29,909 nucleotides of DNA from CALMEC01 sp963706315 (GCA_963706315.1 CAVPMA010000027.1:1-29909); one strand, 5' to 3'. Positions 15,815 through 25,136 are shown, numbered from the stretch's first letter. Program-made: numbers and translations. The notes: a model not told the origin generated them from the sequence alone.

Positions 15815-16870
15815 ATGCGTCAGACCGAGCCCGCCGGGTCGACCCAGGACGCGCACGCCGAGTCTCGTGGAGGGGCGCTGTCCTCGCCGCCGCCGCTCGC
15901 CGGTCGCGACGCCGTCCAAGTCGGCAGCCTTGACGGGGGTTTCCCGGCCGTATCGGGCCTCGCCGTTCGCACGAGCGGGTTGACGAAGTACTACGGCGAC
16001 AGGCCCGTGGTCGACGGCGTGGACTTGGCGGTGCCTGGGGGCGTGGTGAGCGGGTTCGTCGGCCCGAACGGAGCTGGTAAGACGACGACGCTGCGGATGC
16101 TGCTCGGGCTCGTTCGCCCGAGCGCGGGCAGTGGCGAGGTGCTTGGCGAGCCGATCGATCATCCCGAGCGGTACCTGCCGCGTGTGGGTGCGCTCATCGA
16201 GGGGCCCGCGTTCTATCCGACGCTGTCCGGCCGCCGGAACCTCGAGGTCCTTGCGAGGTTGGGCGGCCACGACGGGCGGAGCATCGATCGGCTGCTGGGG
16301 CAGGTCGGGCTGGGAGAGCGCGGAGACGACCCGTTCCGCGCGTACTCCTTGGGCATGAAGCAGCGGCTCGGCATCGCGGCGGCGCTCCTGCCGGAGCCGG
16401 AGGTGCTGATGCTGGACGAGCCGGCGAACGGGCTGGACCCGGCCGGCATCCGTGAGATCAGGGGGCTCCTTCGGGGGCTGGCGGACGGCGGCATCACGGT
16501 CTTCGTTTCGAGTCACCTGCTATCGGAGGTCGAGACCATCTGCGACCACGTGGTCGTGATCGACAGGGGTCGGCTGGTCTTCCAGGGCGGGATGGAGGCG
16601 CTCCTCGCCGCCCAGCGGTCCGAGATCGTGGCGGCACCAGAGCGTCCTGAGAATGTCGCCGCCCTCAGCGCCCTCGTCGCCCGCGCGGGATACGTCTCGT
16701 CGACGGTCGACGGCGAGGTGCATGTCGCGGCGCCTTCCGAGTGGGCGCCTGAGCTCAACCGGCTGGCGATGGCGGAGGGGATCACTCTCGCGGCGCTCGG
16801 CGTGCGGCGCGGGACACTCGAGGAGGCCTTCTTCTCGATGACGAAGGATGTGCCGGGGGCGGCGCGGTGA
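15815..16870 (+). CDS. ABC transporter ATP-binding protein (ABC-2/BcrA type)
   Basis: This ATPase of 351 residues has Walker A GPNGAGKT, a signature-like SLGMKQRLGIAAALL (LSGGQ replaced by SLGMK, as usual in drug-exporter ATPases), Walker B VLMLDEPANGLD and the switch His in VFVSSHLLSEVE. The N-terminal 45 residues before VRTSGLTKYYGD are an unusual low-complexity extension. The ATG at 15815 is chosen; a TTG at 15794 is also open. It would energise export by the permease whose gene overlaps its stop. The C-terminal EEAFFSMT is the standard ending of this subfamily. Confidence 0.88.
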   Translation: MRQTEPAGSTQDAHAESRGGALSSPPPLAGRDAVQVGSLDGGFPAVSGLAVRTSGLTKYYGDRPVVDGVDLAVPGGVVSGFVGPNGAGKTTTLRMLLGLVRPSAGSGEVLGEPIDHPERYLPRVGALIEGPAFYPTLSGRRNLEVLARLGGHDGRSIDRLLGQVGLGERGDDPFRAYSLGMKQRLGIAAALLPEPEVLMLDEPANGLDPAGIREIRGLLRGLADGGITVFVSSHLLSEVETICDHVVVIDRGRLVFQGGMEALLAAQRSEIVAAPERPENVAALSALVARAGYVSSTVDGEVHVAAPSEWAPELNRLAMAEGITLAALGVRRGTLEEAFFSMTKDVPGAAR

Positions 16871-17661
16871 CCCGGGCGTTCTCGAGCGAACTTGTGAAGC
16901 TGCGCCGGCCGGGGCTCCTGTTCGGAGGCGTGGGTGCGCTCCTGGGCTTCACGATCCTGGCGACGGTGCTCGGGATCGAGCGGGCGACGGATGCGATTGC
17001 GCAGGGTGAGCGTCACGGGTTTCGCACGACGCTCGCGTTGCTCGGTCAGCCGGCGGGGCTGGTTCACGGCATCACGGCGGCGGCGCCGCTTCTCGGCATC
17101 GTGGTGCTCGGCATCTTCGCGTCGGCGTTCGGCGGTGAGTACTCGACGGGCGTGTTGCGCAGCCTCTTGGTGCGCGAGCCGAGGCGTCTTCGTTTCCTCG
17201 CGGGGAAGTTCGCGGCCCTGGCGGTCTTCGCGGCGGTCGTCGTGACGCTCGCATGCGCCGTGAGCATCGCGATCGCATTTGCGCTGGCGCCGTCGAAGGG
17301 GATTCCGACCGATGAGTGGACGAGCAGCGCCGGAATGCACGCGCTGTGGAGCGCGGAGTGGCACGTGGTCCTCTCGTCGCTCGGATACGGCACAATCGGC
17401 GCGGTGCTGGCTCTGGTGTTTCGTTCGCCGGTGGTGGCGATGGGGGTCGGCGTGGCCTGGATGCTTCCGGCTGAGGCGATCCTGAGCGCCTCCTGGTCGA
17501 GTGGGGACCGATGGTTGCCGGGGCGCCTGCTCGACGCCGTCGCGCAGGGCGGAAGCGACGCGGCCTCGCTGCAGCACGCGGGTGTGCTGTCGCTGATGTT
17601 CGCCGCCGCCGCGATGGTTGTCGGCGCGACGCTCTTCGTCCGGCGCGACGTGACGGTCTGA
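16867..17661 (+). CDS. ABC-2 type transporter permease
   Basis: This is a 264-residue membrane protein starting with GTG, in a 4-bp GTGA overlap with the ATPase stop, so the two are translationally coupled. The N-terminal FSSELVKLRRPGLLF is the usual cytoplasmic amphipathic start of ABC-2 permeases. About six membrane segments follow, including GGVGALLGFTILATVLGI, APLLGIVVLGIFASAF, LAVFAAVVVTLACAVSIAIA, GTIGAVLALVF and VLSLMFAAAAMVVGATLFV, with a GGEYSTGVLRSLLVREP loop. The substrate is unknown; lipids, peptides or small drugs are typical. Confidence 0.85.
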   Translation: MTRAFSSELVKLRRPGLLFGGVGALLGFTILATVLGIERATDAIAQGERHGFRTTLALLGQPAGLVHGITAAAPLLGIVVLGIFASAFGGEYSTGVLRSLLVREPRRLRFLAGKFAALAVFAAVVVTLACAVSIAIAFALAPSKGIPTDEWTSSAGMHALWSAEWHVVLSSLGYGTIGAVLALVFRSPVVAMGVGVAWMLPAEAILSASWSSGDRWLPGRLLDAVAQGGSDAASLQHAGVLSLMFAAAAMVVGATLFVRRDVTV

Positions 17662-17754
17662 CCCTGCAGATCGGTCAGGCCGGACTGGCCCCCCGGGTCG
17701 CGCTCCGGGGTCGGGGCACGCGTATCCAGCGCCGGCCAGGCGCCGCCGCGCCGA

Positions 17755-17813
17755 TGTAGCTCAGCTAGACGGCTTCGGTGACCGCCGCAGGTTCGAGCCC
17801 GGTAACCGTGAGG
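17755..17813 (+). tRNA. tRNA-like remnant lacking an anticodon arm
   Basis: A D-arm-like gtagctcagctaga is followed after about 25 bp by a T-arm-like caggttcgagcccgg. There is no anticodon stem between them and no matching acceptor ends. It is not a functional tRNA; it may be a deleted tRNA gene or a chance resemblance. The surrounding gene-free stretch 17662-18126 holds nothing else I can identify. Confidence 0.3.
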
Positions 17814-18126
17814 CACCCGGACCTGCAAACAGGGAATCCCGTTTTCAAGCGGGTCGGGCATCAGCGAGGCGTGACCTGGGCGCGGCCGTGAGTGCCGATC
17901 TTTCCCCGTTGGTATCAGTTGGCCATGCTCCCGGGGCACTGCTGGCGACGCGGCGTGGGGCGAAGTTCGACGCCCGGGCCCGAGGGTGGCCGGGTTCTCA
18001 TCCTGCTTTCAGGTTCGAGTGCTCTCATTCCTGTGTGGGGAGCCTTGAGATGGGACGCCACGAGGCGCCTGTTGTGCACGAGCGCGGCGGGTGGCGCCGC
18101 GGCCGTGGTTGGGGGTGCAGGGGCTG

Positions 18127-18870
18127 ATGAGCGGGTCGACGCTGGCGGCCGTCGCGCGGGCAGGTCGGGAGCGCAGGCCACAGGAGAACTCCAGGATCAC
18201 CGCAATGGTGGGGTCGCTTCTCCTGGTGATGCTTGCGGTGGAAGGGGCGACGCTGCTCTCGCTTCGCTCGCTGCTGAGCGTCCACGTGTTCGTCGGGATT
18301 GCGCTGATCGCCCCGGTCGCGCTGAAGCTCGCATCTGCGGGTTACCGGTTCGTGCGCTACTACACCCACGACCCCGCCTACGTGCGAGCCGGGCCACCGG
18401 CGACGATCCTGCGCGTGTTGGCGCCGCTTGTCATCGCGGCGACCGTGATCCTGCTCGCAAGCGGGGTGGCGCTCGTGGCCTTGGGCCACCGGAACGACGC
18501 GGTGCTCGGGCTCCATAAGGCCAGCTTCGTGGTCTGGCTCGTGCTTACTTCGATCCACGTCCTGGGCCATTTGCGCTCGCTCCCGCGCCTGCTGCGAGGC
18601 CACGCGGGAGCCACGGCATCCCCCTCGACGATGCCCCGAAGGCGCACGCCGATGACGGCGGTGCTGCTCGTCGTGGGTGTCCTTGGCGTGGGGATCGTCG
18701 CCGGTGCGCTGAGCCTGCCGGCCGCCAGGGGCTTTCAACGCGAGCACCGGGGATCCCGCCACGACAGGGATGTTCGGCTCCCGGGGGTGCAGGCGCCAGC
18801 CGTCTCGCGAAGCTATGGGCCACTGCGAGCCGGAGACCCACCCTGGCGCGGCCGCGTAGGCCAGGCCTGA
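18127..18870 (+). CDS. b561-like multi-pass membrane protein
   Basis: The protein has 247 residues from ATG 18127; an alternative GTG lies at 18091. Five membrane segments are visible: AMVGSLLLVMLAVEGATLL, VHVFVGIALIAPVALKLAS, LRVLAPLVIAATVILLASG, ASFVVWLVLTSIHVLGH and TAVLLVVGVLGVGIVAGAL. Histidines lie in the second (SVHVF) and fourth segments (LHKASF and SIHVLGH), as in cytochrome b561-like or ferric-reductase-like four-helix heme proteins. A heme electron-transfer role is therefore plausible, but no close family is certain. The C-terminal tail is cytoplasmic or exposed and basic. Confidence 0.6.
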   Translation: MSGSTLAAVARAGRERRPQENSRITAMVGSLLLVMLAVEGATLLSLRSLLSVHVFVGIALIAPVALKLASAGYRFVRYYTHDPAYVRAGPPATILRVLAPLVIAATVILLASGVALVALGHRNDAVLGLHKASFVVWLVLTSIHVLGHLRSLPRLLRGHAGATASPSTMPRRRTPMTAVLLVVGVLGVGIVAGALSLPAARGFQREHRGSRHDRDVRLPGVQAPAVSRSYGPLRAGDPPWRGRVGQA

Positions 18871-18912
18871 CGCTCGCGAGGTGTCGTTTGCCGAGCGCAT
18901 TCAGTGGCGCAG

Positions 18913-19107
18913 CCGAGGCATCACCGAGGCATCACCGCGGTAGCACTAAGCGCACTCCTCGCACTCAACGACATACCGATTTGCAGGGACTTCGCTCAGC
19001 CACCGGGTTCCTGATCTTTGATCCCGTTATCCTCCATCTGACCAAGAAAGCCCTGCAAGCGCGGGGATTTTCTTGCTTCGGGCACGGGTCGAGGCATCAC
19101 CGGGGCA
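18913..19107. repeat. Dispersed structured repeat, copy B
   Basis: This copy has the doubled gaggcatcaccg start, the core gatttgcagggacttcgc at 18978-18995, the accgggttcc hairpin region, the tatcctccat segment and a terminal hairpin (aagaaagccc at 19044-19053 against ggggattttctt at 19063-19074, one mismatch). A further single gaggcatcaccg then follows. The hairpin-then-gcatcaccg order is the same as at the integrase 3' end (10-80). Confidence 0.75.
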
Positions 19108-19156
19108 CGATCGGCGAGCAGGACGGGCTTACCCACTTGCCGGAGCGCCTGATGCG

Positions 19157-19912
19157 TCAGACGCGGTGCTCGGGGTTCTCGTAGTCGAATCGGGCGCCGG
19201 CGTCCCAGAGGCTCTTCTGGTTGCCGTGGGCCGGGATCCCGCCGGCGTCCTTGATCATTCGTGCCATGTGCAGCAGGTTCCAGGTGAGGAACGTGGTGTT
19301 GCGGTTGGTGAACTCGTTCTCCGGGCCACCCGAGCCGGCGTCCAGGTAGCTCGGCCCTGGTCCGGCCTCTCCGAGCCAGCCTGCGTCCGCCTGGGGCGGG
19401 ATTGTGTAGCCGAGGTGTTGCAGCGAATAGAGGATGTTCATCGCGCAGTGCTTGGCGCCGTCTTCATTGCCGGTGATGATGCAGCCGCCAACGCGACCGT
19501 AGTAGGCCCACTGTCCGGCGTCGTTGAGCAGGTGGCTGTTGCCGTAGAGCCGCTCGATCACCCGGGTGCAGACCGATGACTTCTCGCCGAGCCAGATCGG
19601 GGAGAGCAGCACCAGGATGTCTGCGGCCATGACCTGCTCGAAGATCGCCGGCCATTCGTCGCGCTCCCAGCCATGCTCGGTCATGTCCGGGTAGACACCG
19701 GTTGCGATCTCATGATCCACGGCTCGCACGAGCTGAACGTCCACGCCGAGCCGGCGCATGATCGCCATCGAGCGGTCGGCCAGTCCCTGCGTATGGGACA
19801 CCCCCGGCGAGCGCTTCAGCGTGCAGTTGATGTAGAGCGCCCGCAGATCCGAGAAGTCCCATTGCGCTTGCTCGCAGAGTTGCTCCTGGCGCGGGTCAAG
19901 GTCCCGGTTCAT
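19157..19912 (-). CDS. NADPH-dependent FMN reductase / flavodoxin-family oxidoreductase
   Basis: The protein has 251 residues. The N-terminal strand LRALYINCTLKRSPGVSHTQ carries the phosphate-binding loop typical of NADPH-dependent FMN reductases (S-x3-S-x-T). Then come MAADILVLLSPIWLGEKSSV, the usual flavin-contact strand-loop, and GGCIITGNEDGAKHC, the third flavin loop. It would reduce a quinone, flavin or metal with NAD(P)H. ATG at 19912 is chosen for its AGGGAGGA site at suitable distance. A longer frame to 19951 lacks one. It is a single gene next to repeat B. Confidence 0.85.
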   Translation of the reverse strand: MNRDLDPRQEQLCEQAQWDFSDLRALYINCTLKRSPGVSHTQGLADRSMAIMRRLGVDVQLVRAVDHEIATGVYPDMTEHGWERDEWPAIFEQVMAADILVLLSPIWLGEKSSVCTRVIERLYGNSHLLNDAGQWAYYGRVGGCIITGNEDGAKHCAMNILYSLQHLGYTIPPQADAGWLGEAGPGPSYLDAGSGGPENEFTNRNTTFLTWNLLHMARMIKDAGGIPAHGNQKSLWDAGARFDYENPEHRV

Positions 19913-20205
19913 ATGCTGGTCCTCCCTCGTCTGGCCGTCGATTGGTGCCAAGAAACCCCGGCGCGCAGCCGTTCGTCAAGCGAAGGGGGGCGAATCGATA
20001 CGGCGCCCGAGCTTGGCGGGAAGCACGCCTCGCCTCGTTGGCCAAGAATCGGTCGTCTTGTGCTTGGAACGTCCCACCCGCCTCCCGTGTGAAAGCAGGT
20101 GTCGAATGTTCCACAGCCGTCCACCACGATCAACACGCGCTATGCGGGCGCCTTGGCCTGGTATCACCCGTGCATCACCACGTGCGGACGGGGTAGCCTC
20201 GACGG

Positions 20206-21198
20206 ATGAGCCTGGCAGCGCGTCGCCCGCTCGGGCGAAGCGGTGTAGCCGTCTCGCCGATCTGCCTCGGCGGGAACGTCTTCGGCTGGACCGCGGACGA
20301 GGCTGCCTCCTTCGCGGTCCTGGACGCGTTCGCCGGCGCCGGGGGCAACTTCGTCGACACCGCCAACAGCTACAGCACGTGGGTGCCCGGTAACCGCGGC
20401 GGCGAGTCCGAGGAGATCATCGGCCGTTGGATGCGGACTCGCGGCAACCGGGACCGGATCGTCGTGGCGACGAAGGTGGGCTCCCCGATGTCTGGCCAGC
20501 CCGGTGGCCTCACCCGCAAGCTGGTCCGTGCCGGCGTCACGGCGTCGCTGCGTCGGCTGCAGGTCGACGTGATCGACCTCTACTACACCCACTGGCCCGA
20601 TCCGGGCACGCCAGTCGAAGAGACGCTCGGAGCGCTTGACGAGCTGGTCCGCGAGGGGTTCGTCCGCGCGATCGGCGCCTCGAACGAGGACGCGGCTCGG
20701 CTCCGCATCGCGCTCGATACGAGCGCCCGGTGTGGGCTCGCGCGGTTCGAGGCGGTCCAGCCGCCGTACAACCTGATCGACCGCGCCGCGTTCGAGGGCG
20801 GCCTCGAGGCCCTATGCGCCGAGGAGGAGCTCGGCGTAGCGCCCTACTATGCGCTGGCGCGCGGCTTCCTGAGCGGGAAGTACCGCCCCGGCCGGCCCCT
20901 GCCGGCCAGCCCGCGTGCGGCCGGGGTGGCGAGCGCCTATATGAACCACCGCGGCTTCGCGGTACTCGATGCGCTCGACAGGGTTGGCGCTGCCCACGGC
21001 GCGACCCCCGGGCAGGTCGCGCTCGCCTGGCTGATCGCGCGCCCGACCATCACGGCCCCGATCACGAGCGCAACCTCCGCCGAGCATGCCGGGGAGCTCG
21101 CCGCCGCGGCGGCCCTCACGCTGGGAGATGACGAGCTGCGACTGCTGGATGGCGCTGGTGCCACGTCCAGCCCACGTCGCGTCCCGCAACATCCTTGA
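20206..21198 (+). CDS. Aldo/keto reductase
   Basis: The 330-residue protein has the full catalytic tetrad of the family: Asp in FVDTANSYS with the Tyr of that segment, Lys in VVATKVG and His in YYTHWPD. The barrel continues with FVRAIGASNEDAARL, FEAVQPPYNLIDR (cofactor loop), GVAPYYALARGFLSGKY and the NADPH-binding end GQVALAWLIARP with TSATSAEH. It reduces aldehydes or ketones with NADPH; the substrate is unknown. The 293-bp gap before it (19913-20205) contains a gcatcacc motif but no gene, and only a weak ribosome site precedes the ATG. Confidence 0.88.
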   Translation: MSLAARRPLGRSGVAVSPICLGGNVFGWTADEAASFAVLDAFAGAGGNFVDTANSYSTWVPGNRGGESEEIIGRWMRTRGNRDRIVVATKVGSPMSGQPGGLTRKLVRAGVTASLRRLQVDVIDLYYTHWPDPGTPVEETLGALDELVREGFVRAIGASNEDAARLRIALDTSARCGLARFEAVQPPYNLIDRAAFEGGLEALCAEEELGVAPYYALARGFLSGKYRPGRPLPASPRAAGVASAYMNHRGFAVLDALDRVGAAHGATPGQVALAWLIARPTITAPITSATSAEHAGELAAAAALTLGDDELRLLDGAGATSSPRRVPQHP

Positions 21199-21285
21199 CG
21201 CCCCCGCAACCCCGGGAAGCCAGTCTGTCGCCGTCCTCGATGGCCCAATGCGCCCCACAGGTCGTCGGCCACTCGCGAGCGAAGG

Positions 21286-22455
21286 ATGGCGCTCGATCTC
21301 TCTGGACACTCCGTAGAGACTGGCGTACCGTCGCGCTCCGTGTTCCTCGCCCTCCGAGAGATCCGACGAGCCAGGGCCCGCTTTGGGCTGCTCATGGGTG
21401 CGGTCGCCCTGCTCGTGTTCCTGATCCTCACCCAGCAGGCACTCCAGAGCGGCCTCATCACCTCGTTCGTGGGTGCGATCAAACGCCAGTCGGCGCCCGT
21501 GCTCGTCTACTCCGTCGACGGCCAGCGCACGCTGCAGGGCAGCGCGATCTCGCCGTCCCTCGAGGACGCGATCACCGGGGTCCCGGGGGTGGTCGACGCC
21601 GGACGCATCGTGCAGGGGACGTTCACGGTTGTCGTCGACGGCGGCGACCAGTCCGACGCGGCGCTGATCGGGTACGAGAAGCCCGACCTCGGCGGGCCCG
21701 ACCGGCTGAGCGCCGGGCGCATGCCCAGTGCCGGCGGTGAGGCGGTGGGGAGCTCGACCGACTTCGCGCTGGGCGACCGGGTCCGGGTCGCAGGGGCCGA
21801 CGGCGGACCCGAACTGCGGGTCGTCGGCCTCGCCGACGACGCGCAGATACAGGTGACGCCGACGCTATTCGTCTCGTGGTCCGACTACGTCACCGCCGCC
21901 AAGGCGGCGAACCCCGATGCCACGACGGTCCTGCCCAGCGTCGTCGGCGTCCGTCCGGCCGAGGGCGTCTCGGCTGAGGCGCTCACCGTGCGGATCAACG
22001 AGGCCTCCGCCCAGGCCGACGCCCTCACCCGCCAGCAGGCCGCGGCCAAAGCGCCCGGGGTGGCAGAGGTCCGGCAGTCGTTCAACGTGATCTTCCTGCT
22101 GTTCGTGCTCGTCGTGCCCCTGGTGACCGGGCTGTTCTTCCTGATCATCACCTTCCAGAAAGCACGGGCCCTGACGCTTCTGCGCGCCATTGGCGCGCCC
22201 GCAGCCGTGCTGGTCCGGTCCCTGCTGGTGCAGGTTGTGATCGTCATCGGAGGGGGCATCGTGGTCGGCACCCTGCTGTACGCGCCCCTGTCGCAGGCAA
22301 AGCTCGGCAACCTGGAGCTGCGCTTCGATCCGGGTGCCGTGGTGCTCTGGGCCGCGCTGCTGCTCGTGCTTGGACTCGTGAGCGCGGTCGCGGCGGCACG
22401 CCGCGTCCTGGCCATCGACCCCGTCGAAGCCACCACCGGGGGCGGTGCGCGGTGA
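21286..22455 (+). CDS. ABC transporter permease, FtsX/MacB type (first)
   Basis: The 389-residue protein has the FtsX-like layout: an N-terminal membrane segment (LLMGAVALLVFLILTQQAL), a large extracytoplasmic domain with MacB-like periplasmic features (APVLVYSVDG, ISPSLEDAITGVPGV, GRMPSAGGEAVGSS, VVGLADDAQ), then three membrane segments near the end (FLLFVLVVPLVTGLFFLII, VVIVIGGGIVVGTLLY, LWAALLLVLGLVSAVAAA). It ends in the ATPase-contact motif AIDPVEATTGG. Both ATG 21286 and GTG 21340 (VFLALREIRRAR) are possible; family starts resemble the latter. It overlaps the next gene by 4 bp. Confidence 0.85.
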   Translation: MALDLSGHSVETGVPSRSVFLALREIRRARARFGLLMGAVALLVFLILTQQALQSGLITSFVGAIKRQSAPVLVYSVDGQRTLQGSAISPSLEDAITGVPGVVDAGRIVQGTFTVVVDGGDQSDAALIGYEKPDLGGPDRLSAGRMPSAGGEAVGSSTDFALGDRVRVAGADGGPELRVVGLADDAQIQVTPTLFVSWSDYVTAAKAANPDATTVLPSVVGVRPAEGVSAEALTVRINEASAQADALTRQQAAAKAPGVAEVRQSFNVIFLLFVLVVPLVTGLFFLIITFQKARALTLLRAIGAPAAVLVRSLLVQVVIVIGGGIVVGTLLYAPLSQAKLGNLELRFDPGAVVLWAALLLVLGLVSAVAAARRVLAIDPVEATTGGGAR

Positions 22456-23564
22456 AGCTCGCCCTCCGGGAACTCCGGCGCCGGCCCGGACGGTTCGTCG
22501 TCGCCACGACGATCCTCACCCTGATCGCGTTGCTCCTCATGTTCCTCGGCGGCCTGCTCGACGGGCTGACCGCTGGGAGCACCGGTGCGCTGCGCGCCCA
22601 GCAGGGTGAGCTAATCGTGTACTCGTCCACCTCGCAGGACTCCCTGGTCCGCAGCCGCATCACACCGGAGGTCCGGCGGGTCGTGGAGCAGACCGCGGGG
22701 CCCGGCCAGGTGGCGGGTCTCGGAAGCGTCCAGCTCGGCGCCCGCATCGAGGGTCACGGCCCGCGGGACCTCGTGCCGGTTGTGCTCTTCGGCTACGAAC
22801 TTCCGCCGCAGGGGCTGCCCGACGAGCCGCCCGGTCCCGGTCAGGTCTATGCCGACAGCTCGCTGCGGTCGGAGGGAGTCACCGAGGGCAGTGCCATCCG
22901 GCTCGGTCCCGCCCAGACCCCCGTCGAGGTGATCGGATTCCTCGACGACAGCCGCTACTCGGGGCAGGGCACCCTGTGGGGCTCGCTCGAGACGTGGCGC
23001 TCCGTTCTGGCCAAGAACCGGCCGGGAGCACGCGTGGGCGACGGAGTCGTCCAGGCACTCGTCGTGGACGGTGGGGCGGACCCGAGTTCCCAGGCCGACG
23101 CGATCGACCGGGCCACCGCCGGTGCGACCTCGACGCTGACCATCGGGCAGGCCATCGACGCGCTCCCGGGCGTGTCCCAGCAGCAGAGCGTCTTCAACCA
23201 GATCATCGGCGTCACGGTCGTAATCGCCGTGGTCGTGGTGGCGCTGTTCTTCGCCCTCATCACCGTCGAGCGCATCGGCCTCTACGGCGTGCTGAAGGCG
23301 GTCGGGGCAAGCTCCGGCACGCTGTTCGCCGGCGTCCTGCTGCAGGCGCTGGTGGTGACGCTCGTCGCCTCGGCCATAGGGATCGCGGCGTCCCTTGCGC
23401 TCGATATCGCGATCCCCGCCGGTTCGATCCCGTTCGTAGCCACCCCCACACGACTGCTCAGCAGCGTCGCCTATCTCGTCGTCGCGGCGATCGTTGGGTG
23501 CGTGTTCTCGCTGCGTCGAGTCCTGAAGGTGGATCCCGCGTCAGCGATCGGGGCTGACCAGTGA
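22452..23564 (+). CDS. ABC transporter permease, FtsX/MacB type (second)
   Basis: The 370-residue protein starts with GTG in a GTGA overlap with the first permease. It has the same architecture as its neighbour: KLALRELRRRPGRFVVATTI, the first membrane segment, an extracytoplasmic domain of about 220 residues (VPVVLFGYELPPQ, EGSAIRLGPAQTPVEVIGFL), then VTVVIAVVVVALFFALITVE, VLLQALVVTLVASAIGIAAS and VAYLVVAAIVGCVFSLRRV. The ending LKVDPASAIG is the paralogous ATPase-contact motif. The two permeases probably form a heterodimer driven by the ATPase downstream. Confidence 0.86.
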   Translation: MKLALRELRRRPGRFVVATTILTLIALLLMFLGGLLDGLTAGSTGALRAQQGELIVYSSTSQDSLVRSRITPEVRRVVEQTAGPGQVAGLGSVQLGARIEGHGPRDLVPVVLFGYELPPQGLPDEPPGPGQVYADSSLRSEGVTEGSAIRLGPAQTPVEVIGFLDDSRYSGQGTLWGSLETWRSVLAKNRPGARVGDGVVQALVVDGGADPSSQADAIDRATAGATSTLTIGQAIDALPGVSQQQSVFNQIIGVTVVIAVVVVALFFALITVERIGLYGVLKAVGASSGTLFAGVLLQALVVTLVASAIGIAASLALDIAIPAGSIPFVATPTRLLSSVAYLVVAAIVGCVFSLRRVLKVDPASAIGADQ

Positions 23565-23625
23565 GGCGCCGCCCCGCCCTGCACCGCGTGCCCCTTCCCG
23601 TTCCGCCACCCCCCTGGAGCCGCTC

Positions 23626-24354
23626 ATGACCCCCGCCCGAACCGAGGACGCACTGCGGATGGAGGGCGTTCGCAAGATCTACCAGGTCGGCGACGAAGTG
23701 GTCGTGGCCCTCGACGGGGTCGACCTGACAGTGGGGTCCGACGAGATCGTGGCCCTGGTCGGGCCGTCCGGCTCGGGGAAGACGACCCTCTGCTCGATCG
23801 CCGGCGCCCTCCTGGCGCCGACCGACGGCGCCGTGGTCGTGGCCGGGGAGGACATCTCCGGGTACAGCGCCAAGCGGCTCACCGAGTTCCGGCGGGAGTC
23901 CGTCGGCTTCGTGTTCCAGACGGTGAATCTGATTCCGTTCCTGACGGCCAGGGAAAACCTGTTGGTCGTCGACGAGATCGGTCCGCGCACGGGGGGCAAG
24001 GCCAAGGCCCGGGCGGACCAGCTCCTTGAGGAACTCGACCTAACCGACCGCGCCGGCAACCTGCCGGCGCAGTTGTCCGGAGGGCAGCGGCAGCGGGTCG
24101 CCATCGGGCGGGCGCTGATGAACGAACCCGACCTGGTGCTGTTCGACGAGCCCACCTCGGCGCTGGACACCGAACTGGGCGACCAGGTGGTGAAGCTGAT
24201 CCGTCACGAGATGAAGTCCCGCGGCACCGCGGCCATCATCGTTACCCACGACGACCGGATCACCCACTACGCCGATCGGGTCGTGAGGATCGTCGACGGC
24301 CGCGTGACCGACGCCGTGGCCGGCCCCGCTTACAGCGAGTCCCCGCATGGCTGA
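23626..24354 (+). CDS. ABC transporter ATP-binding protein, MacB/LolD type
   Basis: This is a full-length ATPase of 242 residues with Walker A GPSGSGKT, Q-loop VGFVFQTVNLIPFL, signature LSGGQRQRVAIGRAL, Walker B LVLFDEPTSALD and H-loop IIVTHDDRI. It belongs to the MacB/LolD/FtsE group, which pairs with FtsX-type permeases, so it completes the three-gene transporter. In actinobacteria such systems export peptides or act in envelope stress; the substrate here is unknown. A 61-bp gap separates it from the second permease. Confidence 0.9.
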   Translation: MTPARTEDALRMEGVRKIYQVGDEVVVALDGVDLTVGSDEIVALVGPSGSGKTTLCSIAGALLAPTDGAVVVAGEDISGYSAKRLTEFRRESVGFVFQTVNLIPFLTARENLLVVDEIGPRTGGKAKARADQLLEELDLTDRAGNLPAQLSGGQRQRVAIGRALMNEPDLVLFDEPTSALDTELGDQVVKLIRHEMKSRGTAAIIVTHDDRITHYADRVVRIVDGRVTDAVAGPAYSESPHG

Positions 24355-24469
24355 GCGGACTTGCTCGTGGGTTTGCGTCGGGCCGGGATGGCACCTGATC
24401 CGCACCAGCTGCATCGCGCCGGCGGCGGCGTTCATCTCAGGGAGCCAGATCAAGAAGGGACGATCGCGA

Positions 24470-24702
24470 AGTCGAACACTCACACCGGGGTCGCGGGGCT
24501 TCGTCCGCGCCCGCAACCGCCGTCGCACCGTCGACCGGGGATCCTTCAACAGCCACGTGCCGGTGTCCTGCGCGAGCGCGGTTGTCGCACCGGGGCCGGC
24601 GATCGCGACGCGATGAAGCTTCGCCAGGGAGATGAGCTCGCCCCACGCCGGGTCGGGCAGCTCGGGCTGCATCGACGCAATCACGATCAGGTCGGGTGCG
24701 AC
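24470..24702 (-). pseudogene. Fragment resembling the B12-binding domain of a MerR/LitR-type regulator
   Basis: The minus frame reads VAPDLIVIASMQPELPDPAW, then GELISLAKLHRVAIAGPGAT, then TALAQDTGTWLLKDP. This strand-helix pattern with a glycine-rich G-P-G-A turn resembles the last part of cobalamin-binding domains in MerR-family light sensors such as LitR/CarH. No DNA-binding N-terminus is present. The assignment is a recollection of family style and needs a profile search. The stretch 24355-24470 holds nothing recognisable. Confidence 0.3.
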
Positions 24703-24710
24703 CCGATCGG

Positions 24711-24942
24711 CCGAAAGTCCGCGGTGACGGCGTTCGACGCCGCGGCCGCGCGTGAGCTCCGCCGATCGGGGATCCGTCTGATCGACGTCCGGCCGCCGCA
24801 CACCGAAACCGGCCTCGCTGAGCGGCCGATCGCCGGAACCGCCCCGTCGCTTCCTGCGCGGGCCGCGATCCCGACGACGTTGCCGCACATCGTGGCGGCC
24901 ATCCGCGACCCGCGCGTGCGCGACGTGTCATTCGAGCACTGA
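24711..24942 (+). pseudogene. C-terminal fragment of a short-chain dehydrogenase (SDR)
   Basis: The plus frame reads SAVTAFDAAAARELRRSGIR, then LIDVRPPHTETGLAERPIAG, then IVAAIRDPRVRDVSFEH and stop. This is the end of a classical SDR: the helix after the catalytic YxxxK, the V-x-P-G-like RPPHTET strand and the substrate loop. The Rossmann half and YxxxK are absent; sequence upstream switches to the opposite-strand fragment at about 24702. It is a truncated remnant. Confidence 0.5.
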
Positions 24943-25136
24943 TTCGGCACGAGCGGGCGGCCCACGCGCTGTCGACGGCACGCTCGGCGACCTCGTCGAC
25001 GTCCGGCAGGTGGAGCGTCCGCTCCGCCGGCGACACGACGAAGGTGGGGATGCGTCACCACGGGTTCGGGTCCGCGGTGCCCTTCATGCGGACAATCCAG
25101 GCCCTCTGCGGGCTCACGGGCTGTGCCGGGGCGGGG
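24943..25136 (-). other. Short stretch with a possible decayed coding remnant
   Basis: On the minus strand one frame reads WIVRMKGTADPNPW, a stop, then RIPTFVVSPAERTLHLPD followed by VDEVAERAVDSAWAARS. The composition looks protein-like across the stop, suggesting a former gene end between the DUF2867 gene and the SDR fragment. I do not recognise the family. Confidence 0.2.

Noticed and set aside
15563..16516. 317-codon minus-strand frame over repeat A and the ABC ATPase
   Set aside because: It is a shadow of the ATPase gene; its Arg/Gln/Pro-rich translation has no domain.
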